Shown: one piece after another, positions 10,049-21,759 of the stretch
Position numbering within the stretch: position 1 is the stretch's first letter
How the letters are laid out: every line of letters starts with the position of its first letter
Assembly (NCBI GenBank): GCA_963969495.1
Contig: OZ018324.1
Span: forward strand, 157,836,172-157,900,171
Source of the DNA: Ceratothoa steindachneri
Taxonomy: Eukaryota; Arthropoda; Malacostraca; Isopoda; Cymothoidae
Direction of reading: 5' to 3'
DNA length: 64,000 bases
The notes under the pieces: generated by a model
The model's input: the letters and a program-made list of their open reading frames with translations, nothing else
Told to the model about the DNA's origin: nothing
Database searches by the model: none
Program-made: the position numbers and the translations under genes

Positions 10049-12909
10049 TTACTTTTGGTGATTCTGCCTGATAGTAGCGCAGCTAATGTGGGCCTTCATT
10101 CCGTCCCGATTGCTCCACTTCCTCTGCTTCTCCGATGATTTACGGGATGGAGTTATGATTGGAGCTCGGGTAGCCTTGTATTGGTATACAATCGGGTAGT
10201 GTCCCGAGCCCCTGGTCGAGTTTCCCCTTGAAGGAGTCTGTTGTTACTCCAGTGATATCTCTCAGGCTTTGTGGTATACTGTTGAAGAGTCGAGCCCTGA
10301 AGAAATTTAATGAGTTGTGCACCAGAGTTTTAACTCTTTGGGTGTTGCTCTCTATACTTTTCACATAGTAGATTCTCCCTCTTCGTGGATGGTTGTTTTC
10401 CTGCATCCCTACATTTGGTACTTTTCCCTCCAAGATCTTCCAGGTGTATATAATTGTGTGCTCTCTCTTCTTCTCTGTATGGAATACAGTTTTAGGTCAG
10501 TGAGCCTCTCCCAGTAGTTCAAGTGCTGCACTTCCTTAATTCTGCTGGTGAAAGTCCGTTGTGGTGCTTTCAGGGTGCGGATGTCCTTTATCTTGTGTGG
10601 GGACCACAACTAGCAGCAATATTCCAACCTGGGCAGCACTAGGGATTTCCACAGGGTCAGTAAATGCTTATTTTCTCTGGTGTTGAAAGTTCTTAGTATC
10701 CACCCACTCATCTTTCTCGCAGTTTCTACCAATTTTGTTATGTGGTGTGTGAAGGATGCATCGTTGCTCATGTAGATACCAAGGTCTTTGACATGTTCCT
10801 GGGCTTGTAGTTGTTTTCCTTCACTGAGGTAATTGGTGGAGGTTTGTAGTTCTATATTTCTACCGTACCTCAGGAGCTCGAATTTCTCTACATTTAGTTC
10901 CATGTTATTTTCTGAGGCCCAGCTCAGTACATAGTTGAGATCCTGCTGGAGTAGGCTTGCATCTTCTGCGGTAGTTATATTTTTTGAGACTGGTGTCATC
11001 CGCAAAGGATGTGGCCTCGGAGTGCTCAATCCCGTCATCTATATCACCTATGTGTATGATGAAGAGCAAGGGACCAAGTACCGAGCCCTGTGGTACCCGG
11101 TTAGTATAGTGCTTGGCTCTGACAGATAGCCTTGAACCGACACCCTCTGCAGCCTTCCAGAAAGGAAGCTGTATAGTCATCTTCTTATGGGTCCTGTGAT
11201 GCCGGGTCTCCTTAGTTTGTGTAGGGGAATGCTGTCGTCCATCTAGTTGAAGGCCTTAGCGAAGTCCAACTAGATGATGTCTGTATTTTCGCCTTCTTGG
11301 AGGTCTTGCAGGATGTTCTTGTAGCGGAGCAGCAGTTGCGAAAGGCACGAGTGACCTTGCCGGAAGCCATACTGCCCGTTGTTCAAGGTATTGTTTGCCT
11401 CAAGGAATGCCATGATTTTGTGTCTCACAATCCTTTCACAGACCTTAATAAGGTGTGATGTCAAGGTAACTGGTCTGTAATTGCACGCTAAGTCCTTGTA
11501 CCCCCCTTTGTGTATTGGTGTCATGATGCCCAACTTAAGCATATCTGGTATTGTTCCGCTTCCTAGTGACTTGGACTACAGATACTGGAGTGGCGTGGCA
11601 AGCTCCTGTTTACATTTCTTCAGGGGTTGCGCATGGAAGCCGTCTGGACCAGCAGCAACATCTGAGGCAATGTCGTCTATGGCGGTTGCTATCTCTTCTT
11701 TTGTTATGTTGATGGTCGATAGCTTATGTGATCCATTTGGAGAGTCTTCAAAGAGAGTTGATGCTTCTGTCCTCTCTTGGTCGGCTGAAGACAGACTCAT
11801 ATTGGATTTTCAGTAGGTCGGCCATCTCTTTTGGATCGCCTGTCAGTTCGCTGTCATCTTTTGAGAGGGTGGCCATACTGCTGACTTGCTGTTCAGTTTC
11901 TTTTTTTGCATATGCAAAGAAAAACTTTGAGTTCTCTTCTATATATGACACAGCCTGCAGTTCTTCCTGTCTCCGTTGCTCTTCATGCGAATTTTGTAGA
12001 TTTACCTCAATTTCTTTCAGTTTCTTCTTTATCCGGTCTCGGAATGCAGGGTAGTTGGTGTTGATTAATTTTGTCTGCAGCCTCTGTCTGTTTAACATTA
12101 ATAATATTTTTCTGTCTCTAGGGATTTAGCTTCTCCTTCTTTCCTTCTTTGCCTTTTTGGGAACATATTTCTGGCAATTTTCCTGGACTTTATCTATGAA
12201 GGTGGCCAGTATGTCCTCTGTGTCCTTAGCATGTAGAAGAGTGGTCCAGTCTGTTTCCCCGAGTTCCTCTCTTACCTTTCCCCAGTCCACATCAGTACTA
12301 TAGAAATTTAGGTCACCTAATGTTTCCACTTGTGTGCTGTTTGTGAGAGTATTTGACGTTTCATTGATCTCGATATTAGCTTTCACTGTGATAAGCCTGT
12401 GGTCTGACATTATAGTATCACACCTATCATATGAGTGACGGTGGCTGAGGCTGAAATCATTACTGAGAACCAAGTCCAGGATGTTTTAGCCTCTTGTTGG
12501 TTCAGTTATGAGCTGGTTCAGGAAATAGTTACTATTATGTTTATTAGGTCAAATGTTTGTTGCCTTTCCTCTGCTGAACCTCCTGATATCTTCATTTCTG
12601 GCCAGTTGATGTTTGGGAAATTGAAGTCTCCTGTAAAAATTACTTCAGTTGTCTGGGTTGGCAGACTATTTAGTATATGATGTAATCTGGTTGTTATTTC
12701 TCCAAGAAGTTCTTAGGAGGTATTTAAGGGTATATATACAGCGATGGCTAACAAGTTTATTCTTTTCATATAGATGGCTAGAAGCTCAGTTGTCCCACTG
12801 GAAAAGGATGTTAGGACTTCTGCATTTGCTGCTATGTCCTCTCTTATGTAGAGTGCACCCTCGGCTCCTACCTTGCCTGTCTGTCCTAAAAACAGAGTAG
12901 TGTAGTGGT
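10049..12909 (-). mobile_element. LINE B: non-LTR retrotransposon, 5'-truncated
   Basis: A 2.9-kb minus-strand LINE that lacks ORF1 and the start of ORF2. In transcription order it holds part of an endonuclease (12909-12370), an RT (12098-10610) and a C-terminal domain (10609-10140), then a short 3' UTR ending CACCAAAAGTAA at about 10049. A second 3' fragment of the family lies at 8409-8632. Its 3' end sits inside PLE copy a. Its 5' side meets the 5' LTR of gypsy A. Confidence 0.75.
10140..12909 (-). pseudogene. LINE B ORF2 (endonuclease-RT), decayed
   Basis: Endonuclease sequence ([10 protein letters not shown]..., then SDHRLITVKANIEI) is followed by the long linker and by RT sequence in several frames. 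MTPIHKGG and NYRPVTLTSHLIKVCERI at 11542-11400 are RT fingers motifs. YGFRQGHSC follows. [20 protein letters not shown] lies at about 11095. FADDTSL at about 11005-10990 is the catalytic palm and is intact. DLGIYMSND and LEYCC mark the thumb. The C-terminal block RARLFNSIPQSLRDITGV lies at 10300-10250. The frame breaks at 12126, 11576, 11270, 10905 and 10610. The overall motif order matches CR1/L2/Jockey-type LINEs with an APE and no RNase H; I do not assign the clade firmly. Confidence 0.7.
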
Positions 12910-13870
<961 letters not shown>

Positions 13871-14252
13871 AAGTGGTGCCCAAAGTTTAGTAATCTCCCG
13901 TCAATCAATAAATAAGTTTAAACGTTAAAATAATTCTTTACTCCACGCGTCAATTTGTCCTAAAGCGTCGCTTGAGCATTTTTTATTCACGTCTTCAGTT
14001 TTTTATATCTCGTGTTACATTTAACATCATTCTTCCAATTATCATAATTCACGTCATTTTAATTTAATAATATCCCCTATATTCAACGAGTGGGCAATTT
14101 TCTTAATTTCTCAATTATTTTTCATTTCTTCATATTCCTGTGCTTATGACCAATTTAACACACAACCACACACACGTGCACACAGCCACAGCTACGTCTC
14201 ACGTCAACACCTTCATTCAACTAGAACAAGTATACATAACACAGTGACCTTG
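13871..14252 (+). promoter_or_regulatory. Gypsy A primer-binding site and gag leader
   Basis: The 5' LTR ends at about 13870. Three bases later, TGGTGCCCAAAGTTTAG begins at 13874. A TGG-starting sequence just inside the 5' LTR is the expected tRNA primer-binding site for minus-strand DNA synthesis. I do not assign the tRNA. The rest is an AT-rich leader up to the first gag ATG at 14253. Confidence 0.65.
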
Positions 14253-15083
14253 ATGGACCAAACACACAAACTAAGAACATCAGTTAGCGCCCAACCTCAT
14301 CATGACCAACCGTCTGCATCGAACCCACAGTCCGAGAATATACAACCACATGCGTACCTCTCTCTTCCCGTGTATGATCCTGCAACCACAATTGCATGGT
14401 TGGAAGTCTCGTCCCTCCTCCTTAAACCACAGAACATCACCGAGGAGGAGAAAGTAGCAGCAATAATCCAGCGGTCGCCCATAGGTACCTTTATTCAATT
14501 CAGGGAAGTGTTAATTAACGGGGAACAGGCTGGTGTTTTAGACTGCCTGAAGGAGACTTATCTCAATAAATATGGTAGGTCCTAAATAAATGACCTGAGA
14601 GAGCTTCTGAATACTCAGGAAATGGGAGATAAGAGTCCTACTTCCTTTTTAACTCATCTGAAGGGCCATATCAGGGTAAAAGGTGCTCAAATCGATCTTT
14701 TTAGCCCTCTCCTCCCCAAAATTTTCATGAGAAGAGTCCTGGAGGGAATCAGGCCATTAATCTTAAGCTCGAACCCCACGAGCATTGAAGAGGTTGCTGC
14801 AGCCGCAGATAAATTGTATAAAAGTCCTTATGTGAATTGGGGCAACGGCCAAACTCACGGCCCATTTAACAATGCTTCAATTTCGCAGATTCGAGGCACT
14901 TCGAGCTCCTCTGACGAACGAGCCGAAAGTTCAAGGGTTCCATCTTCCCTATCGAAAGACCTTGAGGCTTCAATACGGAGGGTGGAAACTGACATCCAGC
15001 GATTAAAGCTGCAGCGGGAACGACAGAGCGAGCACGGACACGGGTTTAGCGATCGAAGGCGCAGGTCCCGCTCTCGTTCATGA
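14253..15083 (+). pseudogene. Gypsy A gag
   Basis: Capsid protein gene. The first ATG at 14253 is in frame with an open region broken by a single TAA at 14583-14585. The same frame continues to 15083, giving about 275 codons. The central part (YDPATTIAWLEVSSLLL, LTHLKGHIR, LPKIFMRRVLEGI) matches the capsid fold region of Mag-like gypsy Gag proteins. The C-terminus is a charged coil and an Arg/Ser-rich stretch (DRRRRSRSRS). No zinc knuckle is visible. A broken gag-pol linker (15084-15560) follows. Confidence 0.7.
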
Positions 15084-15589
15084 AAGAGAAACCAACGAGG
15101 GCATCCCAATGAAGAGGTGAGAGACAGCATGGTTTTCAACCTCATTCTTCCAACTATTCTCACCATCTTCCACACCAGCAGGGCCTATTCTGGTATCATC
15201 AAAGGTATGGACACAGCGCTGCACACTGTACACAGCCTTGTAGCCACAGTTATGTTTCTTCACATACTGCGCCAAGTAGTCTCCCGAAGCATAACTTTTC
15301 CTTTTCTTCTCATCCAACTCAATGGTGCTGGTACCACAACAAATATGGTGCGCAAGCTCTAAAATGCTTGCAACCTTGCACATATTTGGACCCAGTATCT
15401 TCAAATCTCAACCCTCCAGTTTTCTCACTTCACCCCACTCAACCACTTTCTCCAAATCCTCAAACTTCAAATTCTTGCATTCTTCTCACTTCAGCCTCTC
15501 AATCACAAACTTTAAACTAGAAAGGCATAGAACAAAAGGGTCTACATCCCCTGCCTAGACTTCATTTCCTCAAGTAGCTCGTCCATTTC

Positions 15590-18500
15590 GTATTTTTGAC
15601 CCACTTTCTGAATTTTCATTCCTGGTGGACACTGGTGCTGAATGCAATGTCATACCAATTTCTAAGGCCGACAAAGCTTCTGCCCCTCCAGATTTAGTTC
15701 TGAAGGCAGCCAATTCGACCAATATTAGGACCTATGGAAGGCGCAACCTTCAAGTCTCACTCGGTCTCCGTCGGGGTTTTCGATGGACTTTCATCATGGC
15801 CGAGGTAGATTGTCCAATATTGGGCCTCGATTTTCTTTCGGCTCACGACCTCTTGGTCGATTCTCGACAACACAAGCTTGTCGACCGCAAAACTCTCCTC
15901 ACTGTCTTAGATTCGTACTCACCTTCTCAGAGCTCCCTCCTCTCTATTCGTCTCCCATACACCGATCTACCGTTTCAGCGCCTCTTTCAGGCGTTTCCTG
16001 AGCTCACCCTTCCACCTTCGAAGGACAGGCCCATTAAACATAGTGTGGTGCATCGGATCGAGACAACAGGAGGTCCTGTATTCTCACAGCCACGCCGTCT
16101 ATGTAGTACCTGATAAACTCTCTGCTATGCGTGATGAATTCCAATTTATGATTGATTCAGGCATTTTTAGGCCTTCCTCTTCTCCGTGGGCCTTTCAACT
16201 TCACATAGTGCCCAAATCCACGCCAGGGTAATTCAGAGCAGCTGGGGATTACAGAGCTCTTAACGCCGTAACAATTCCTGATCGTTATTCCTTGCCGTAC
16301 TTAGCCGATTTTACCTCTTCTCTCAATGGCTGTACGATCTTTTCTCGCTCGGATCTGGTTCGTGCTTTCAACCAGATCCCTATTCACCCAGATGATGTCG
16401 CAAAGACTAACATCACCACTTTGTTTGGTGCTTTTGAAATGGTCAAGATGCCATATGGATTGCGAAACTCTGGTCAAACTTTCCAGCGCTTTATGGATCA
16501 AGTCCGTAGGGGTCTTCCGTTTGTATTTTGCTACATCGATAACGTCCTAATATCATCTTCCTCGCTGGAGGAACACCTTTCTCGCCTTCGCCAAGTTTTT
16601 TCCCGTCTTCAGGAATAAGGTATCGTATTAAACACCTCCAAGTGCCTCTTTGGTATCCCGTAACTCTCATTCTTGGGGCACCATGTCTCGAGTGCAGGGA
16701 TTAGCCCACTCGAAGATAAAGTTACCGTGATGCGAAACTTTTTTCGTCCTACATCACGCAAACAACTCAGGAGTTTCTGTGGCATGGTCAATTTCTACCA
16801 CAGATTCATCTCTAAATGTGCCCAGGTCATGCAACCTCTCAACTCTAAGCTCACCAAGACTAAAAAGACCTCTTTTCTTGAATGGTCTGCTGAGGCGTGC
16901 GATTCATTCTCTCGCAACAAAGAGGCTATTTCCCGTGCTGTGGAATTGGCTCATCTTTCTCCAGGAGCCCCCATCAGCGTCGCCTCAGATGCATCCTCAA
17001 CCCACGTAGGTGCAACCTTGCAGCAGAAAGTTAGTGACCAATGGCAACCTCTTGTGTTCTTCTCTCGCGCTCTTACAAACCCTCAAAAGATATATTCAAC
17101 GTTCTCTCGAGAACTCCTTGGAATATATCTCGCTGTCCGCCACTTCCGCCATCATTTGGAAGGGCGTGAATTTACCATCTTTACTGACCATAAGCCCTTG
17201 GTCGGTGCATGTTCGTCTCGTAGTACTTCGCCAGTACACACTACAGTTGACACTCGTCATCTTGACTTCATCCTGCAGATGACGAACGATATTCGCTACG
17301 TTCCTGGTTCTTCAAACGTCGTACCGGACGCGCTCTCTCGCATTTAATTGATTTGGTGCACGCAACTCTCCTACACTGCGCCCATCGATCATTCAACAAT
17401 AGCGCTTGCCCAGGAACAAGATGAAGACACGCAAACACTGCGTCACTCTTCTCAACTCGTCGTTCGCGAGATGGACTTGCCGGACAGTCCTTCTAGGCGC
17501 ATCCTGGTTGACTATTCAATTCCTGACTGTCTTCGTCCTCTCATTCCTCTCACTTACCGTCGGCACATCTTCAACCAAATTCATTGCCTCTCTCATCCTG
17601 GCGTTAATGCCACTGGCAAGCTCGTTGCACAACGCTTCGTTTGGCAAGATATGAATGCCGACGTGGCCAAATGGACTCGCTCATGCCTGCCATGCCAGCG
17701 TGCTAGAGTCCACCGTCACACAAAAGCTTCTCTGGTCCCCTTTCCTCTTCCTTCGTGACGTTTTGACGCCGTTCACATCGATCTAGTAGGTCCTCTTCCT
17801 TACTCCCGTGGGCCTCCCGACGTAGGAACTTGGAACTTGCTGACTGCTCGCTTCCTTTTCTTCTTTTCTTTTTTTTGGGGGGGTGTTTTTTGTCTTTTTT
17901 AATTTTATTTTAAAGTAGCCTAGTACTAGGCCAGTTTTTAATACGACGACTAATGCCCAAGTAGACAGTCGCCAGATGAGCTCTTAAAAAACAAAAACTA
18001 AAACCTTACTCCCGTGGACATCAGAGCTTCCACTGTCACTCGAGCTTTCGCCTCAGCATGGGTTGCTCGTTTTGGTGTTCCCTCAACGATCATGACTGAT
18101 CGTGGCAGCCAGTTTGAATACCACCAATGGGATGCACTCATGCCAGTCCTTGGCTCCTTTCGCCTTCGTACTACAAGCTATCACCCTCAGAGTAACTCTA
18201 AGGTAAAACGTCTGCATCGGACCTCAAAGCAAGCTTTCGCTCCACCGATCCAAACATAATTTGCGTGGACAGGCTACCTTTGATTCTCCTTGGAATTCGC
18301 TCGTCCTTGAAAGAGGATTTGGCTTGCTCTGCAGCGGAATTAGTTTACGGTTCTCAACTTCGTCTACCCGGTCAATTCTTTTCTTCCTCTGACGACCTCT
18401 ACCTTCTCACCTATATCCTCCTTCATACGTACATAACCTTGTACCGGTGATGGTTGAAATTAAACCAACCGCCCCTAGAGTGCCTGCTAATCATAAAACC

Positions 18501-18770
18501 TTCGTGCCGAAGGAGATGACAACATGCTCCCATGTTTTCGTCCATCGCGATTCAGCTCGCACTTCTTTACAACCAGTCTATGACGGACCCTTTCTCGTTA
18601 TCTCCAGGAAACCGAAATTATTCGTCCTAAACCTTGGCACCAGGCAAGATACTGTCTTTATCGACCGCTTTAACCCCGCTTATACCGAAAATGTTCGTCT
18701 AGAACCCCAATCACCTCATTCTCCTCCTACTATAACCCTTTATGGTACAGTAATCCCCAAAACAACCTGA
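15590..18770 (+). pseudogene. Gypsy A pol (protease, RT, RNase H, integrase)
   Basis: Protease: VDTGAECNVIP at 15625 with an intact DTGA, and ILGLDFL near 15820. RT: broken near 16100 and at a TAA at 16230. SRSDLVRAFNQIPIH is in the palm. The YIDD box reads YIDN at 16532-16543 because the last aspartate codon is AAC. RNase H: SVASDASSTHVGATL, then FTIFTDHKPL. Integrase: an HHCC zinc finger at 17555-17700 (SHPGVNATG..., SCLPCQRARVHRH), then IDLVGPLPYSRG. A gap and an inserted retroposon (17812-18003) follow, then MTDRGSQFE. The YHPQSN block reads SKVKRLHR, with lysine where the catalytic glutamate should be. The C-terminal domain (VFVHRD...YDGPFLVISR) extends to 18770. Confidence 0.85.
17812..18003 (+). 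mobile_element. Short retroposon with A-rich tail, in gypsy A integrase
   Basis: About 192 bp flanked by identical 14-bp copies of CCTTACTCCCGTGG (17798-17811 and 18004-18017). It contains long T and G runs (17856-17887) and ends in CAGTCGCCAGATGAGCTC followed by an A-rich tail. The last 60 bp recur at 37322-37383, where they are also flanked by a target duplication. This fits a non-autonomous retroposon (SINE-like). The left 50 bp contain a weak resemblance to integrase (NLLTARF), so the left edge is less certain than the right. Confidence 0.7.
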
Positions 18771-18862
18771 ACCCCACCTTTTTAACTACTCCTGCCTCTC
18801 CAACTCCACCTTCCGTTTTGCTGCCTCCTCCTCCTTTGTTGTAGGAACCCTCGTCGGCTGAA

Positions 18863-19135
18863 GTGGTCAGTCAGGAGCAAATCTTTTCCCCACTGGTCAC
18901 TCCGTCAGCGGACAACGGGACTCAAGACTCTCACATCCCGCTTGACGCCATCTCGGAAGGAACCAACAAGCGGATCACCTTCGCTCCATCAACCTTCTCT
19001 CGTGCCAGTGCCTCGTTCAACGCTAATGCCACTGCCACAGCAAATCTGTGTCCCCGTACCCGCAGCCAAAGCAATAACATTGTCACACGCTCCGGTCGCG
19101 TCGTCAGGAGGCCTCGTCGGTACTCGGACTTGTAA
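18863..19135 (+). pseudogene. Gypsy A pol C-terminal tail
   Basis: A 91-codon open piece after a frame break. It ends in NIVTRSGRVVRRPRRYSDL and a stop at 19133-19135. The R.GR.V..P.R..DL ending is the usual C-terminus of Mag-like gypsy Pol polyproteins. It is separated from the integrase C-terminal domain by a Pro-rich stretch with stops. Confidence 0.65.
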
Positions 19136-19148
19136 TCTCAAAATAGTA

Positions 19149-19183
19149 AAAAAGGGGGTGGGGTAAACTTCCTAGAGGGGGAG
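19149..19183 (+). promoter_or_regulatory. Gypsy A polypurine tract
   Basis: Two purine runs, AAAAAAGGGGGTGGGG (from 19148) and AGAGGGGGAG (from 19174), lie directly before the 3' LTR start at 19184. This is the expected position of the polypurine tract that primes plus-strand synthesis. Confidence 0.7.
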
Positions 19184-19919
19184 TGTTATAGCAATGCCTC
19201 TGAGCATTCCTATAATAAAAACCTACTGGGAAAATTCAATATATATATAGATAAATCAATTATTATGTAAAATTCATATAATGCAATCCTTTAACTTTGT
19301 CAATTTAATCGTTCAATTATTTTACTTAACTTTGTCAATTTAATCTTTCAATTATTTTACTTAACTTTTGTAAATTAAATCATTTTATGTACAAATTAAT
19401 AATTAATTAATTCATTTAACGTAATACTGTTCCAAACAACATCTCTTAAAATTTCACACACAAACGACCAAACACACGCTTTCAGCTCGATCAAATAGCG
19501 CACTATTTTTTACCCATCGACTCAAGCCACTCTTCATATAAAGCCACTAATTCACAGTCCATCATAGTCTATATTATTATTTCAGCATATTATTCCACCA
19601 TATTATTTCATATTTATTTCACATACTTCAATTCTTTTCGCATCCTGTTACTGTAAATCATATTTTACAAAATCTTACATTGTATACCTAATCTACTTAC
19701 TCATTGTACATTCGTTGATTCTATGAATATATTTATATTTGTTTAATTGTTTTTCTTAAAACCCAGATCATTATCTCCAAATTTATTTCGCTGTCGTCTT
19801 AGGCCTAAAAACTATCAGGCGACAACTTCGATCAAACAATTTATGGTTATGGTTTTCGAAACGCTATTTAGGCTGATTTATTAACAGAAAATAAATCACA
19901 TGAATAACCATATACTATA
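19184..19919 (+). repeat. Gypsy A 3' LTR
   Basis: About 736 bp, starting TGTTATAGCAATGCC and ending ACCATATACTATA. It aligns with 12910-13870 apart from the (TA)n expansion, a roughly 100-bp block present only in the 5' LTR near 13330-13530 and small indels such as TTTATTAACA near 19877. Immediately after it, gypsy B LTR sequence begins (CCTATCATAGCC). Confidence 0.85.
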
Positions 19920-20540
19920 CCTATCATAGCCTAAATTACATATTACATTATTCTATTTACTAACCCCTACTAATAACTTATTGTGTCAATTTCTACCAAA
20001 TATAATGCGCCACGTCATCCTCGGTGAGGTTTCTAAATAATAGTTGTTATAAACATAGGTGGGCACGATAACGAAAAAATTGATCACGATAACCGATAAA
20101 TCAATAACGATAACCTTATTGGCGGTAACCCATAATCGATAACTGGCGATAAATTTATTGCCCGATAACCGAGGTGATAACCGATAAATCCAAAATTATA
20201 ATACAATATTGATTATTGACTATATATAGAACGGAAGAAGCACGCGAACATGGGGGAAAAATCATCAAAGAACGCGTAAAACCGGTAGCGCGCAGGAGCA
20301 ACACCTCGTGACCTCCTGTCCGACAGCTTGTTCCCAGCTCGGACCTACCTATTTATGCCTCCAAAGCACACGCGACTCCCCCCTGTGCTAAACTGGAGCC
20401 AAAAACTGAAATTATCGATTATCGATAGTTGGAACCAAAAGTATCGGCGATACCGATGAATCAATAACGCGTTATTGAGATAATTTATCGCGATAACGCC
20501 CACCTATGTTTATAACCTAACTAATAATAGATATACCACA
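19920..20540 (+). repeat. Gypsy B 5' LTR, left-truncated and MITE-interrupted
   Basis: Matches the 3' LTR of gypsy B (24727-24884) from CCTATCATAGCC to ATATACCACA, but lacks about 170 bp that the 3' LTR has upstream. It is split by a 455-bp GATAA-rich MITE (20054-20508). After removing the MITE and one copy of its target duplication, the two LTRs align closely. The left truncation coincides with the end of gypsy A. Confidence 0.8.
20054..20508 (+). mobile_element. GATAA-rich hAT-type MITE, copy 1
   Basis: 455 bp with terminal inverted repeats CATAGGTGGGC and GCCCACCTATG, flanked by 8-bp GTTATAAA and TTTATAAC. The empty site in the other LTR reads GTTATAAC, so each flank has changed by one base. 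An 8-bp duplication and a CA.NGGTGGGC end fit hAT elements. Both subterminal regions are crowded with CGATAA/TTATCG motifs, and a TATCGATA lies at 20420-20427. The middle has TATATATAG and a less repetitive core that is shared with copy 2 at 40397-41136. No transposase is seen. Confidence 0.8.
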
Positions 20541-20541
20541 T

Positions 20542-20554
20542 TGGCGACGAGGTT
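20542..20554 (+). promoter_or_regulatory. Gypsy B primer-binding site
   Basis: TGGCGACGAGGTT begins one base after the 5' LTR end (ACCACA at 20540). A TGGCGAC-type sequence at this place is the expected tRNA primer-binding site. The tRNA was not identified. Confidence 0.7.
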
Positions 20555-20569
20555 ATTTTTTGCAATACA

Positions 20570-21150
20570 ATGTCTCTTATAGGTTCCATTGACAGTTTCG
20601 ATGCTGGAGTAGAAGATTTCGAGACCTATATTAGTAGAGTCAAACTCTATTTTCTAGCTAACTCTATCCCAGAGTAGAAGAAGGTACCAGCCTTTCTTAC
20701 ATTGGCTGGACCTAAGGTTTTTGCCTTATCTAAGGGTTTGTTATCACCAAAGGAGCCAGGGACTTATAAATATCCTGATATTATTAAAGTTCTGAAGGAA
20801 CATTACGAGCGCAGGGAAATTCTAATATATGAAATATTTATGTTCTATTCTAGGAATAAAAAACTGGTGAAACTATTGCTAATTTTGTTGCTGAAATTAA
20901 AGCACTAGCTCACACATGTGAGTTTGGTGACCATCTAACAGATATGTTAAGTGACAGATTTGTGATTGTCTTATCTAATGAGTCTACACAGCACATTTTG
21001 CTTGGAAAATCAGACTTAACTTTTAGTAGAGCTGTAGAAATAGCTAGTGCTAGAGAAGCAGCTTTCAGAAATGCACAAGCTATGTGACACTCTGCTAAAA
21101 ACTAACTGCATAAACAGAGCCCTACTTTTAATCATAAGCCTACTCAGCCT
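20570..21150 (+). pseudogene. Gypsy B gag
   Basis: Starts at ATG 20570 (MSLIGSIDSFDAGVEDFET), soon after the primer-binding site. A TAG follows IPE at about 20676. The frame continues through LAGPKVFALSKGLLSPKEP and LKEHYERR, then shifts near 20850. The remaining capsid part (FVAEIKALAHTCEFGDHL, SDRFVIVLSNEST) lies in another frame. The motif order matches the retroviral-type Gag of arthropod gypsy elements with a K02A2.6-like Pol. Zinc knuckles follow in the next piece. Confidence 0.7.
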
Positions 21151-21159
21151 TAAGCTGGA

Positions 21160-21693
21160 GTGGCAGATGCTACTTTAAAACCTAAGACACCTTGTTCTGG
21201 TTGTGGTAAATTACACTGGAAACGTGAGTGCCCATTCAAGGATGCTATTTGCTTTGCTTGTAATCAGAAGGGGCATATTAAACCTATGTGCAAAAATGTG
21301 CAAAGCGTTTTTTTTGGTAGGACCAAACCAAAATTTAAAGGGAATGATCGTGTCCATAAACTGGACAAGGCTAAAGTCACTGAGGTAGACTCTAGCTATG
21401 ACTATGTCTTTAATGTTACTCCTACTAAAGGTAAGCCTCTTAATGTCACATTATTTCTAAATAATGTCTGTGTAACTATGGAATTAAATACAGGTGCTGC
21501 ATGTTCCCTTATTTCTGACGACACTTTCTCTAATCTATGGCCTATTGAAAGTGACAGACCTGTTCTTCATCCTTCTTCTATAAACCGTAAGAGTTATAGT
21601 GGTGTTTCCCTCAAAGTAGCAGGGGAAATTTCTGTCTGTGCTAGACTTGATTCTACTAATTCTTGTCAAGCAACTATTGTTGTTGTTGAATGA
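21160..21693 (+). pseudogene. Gypsy B zinc knuckles and protease (NTGA)
   Basis: A 177-codon open piece. Two zinc-binding clusters lie near its start: CSGCGKLHWKREC and CFACNQKGHIKPMC, the second a canonical CX2CX4HX4C knuckle. A linker follows, then the aspartic protease. The catalytic box reads MELNTGAACSLIS. The codon at 21487-21489 is AAT, so the essential aspartate of DTGA is asparagine and this protease would be inactive. The piece ends at a TGA at 21691-21693. The usual LLGRDL-type motif follows beyond it (GLCLLGRDLI at 21697-21726). Confidence 0.8.
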
Positions 21694-21759
21694 TCAGGCC
21701 TATGTCTTTTAGGAAGAGATTTAATTAATTCCCTTCATCTAAATTATCGGAAGCTCTCA

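Larger units (their letters stand above)
13871..19183 (+). mobile_element. Ty3/gypsy element A, internal region
   Basis: Internal region between two LTRs in canonical Ty3/gypsy order: gag (14253-15083), protease (about 15590-15900), RT (about 16100-16700), RNase H (about 16930-17347), integrase (about 17400-18450) and an integrase C-terminal tail ending at 19135. Pol domain content and the DTGA/YIDD/HHCC layout resemble Mag-like gypsy elements of arthropods. It has many stops, a damaged RT active site and a damaged integrase, plus an inserted retroposon at 17812-18003. Confidence 0.85.

Noticed and set aside
17820..17860. Integrase core continuing through NLLTARF at 17838-17858
   Set aside because: It resembles the YLLT..DRF block of integrase, but the exact 14-bp flanking duplication places this segment inside the inserted retroposon. 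Left as an alternative for the left boundary.
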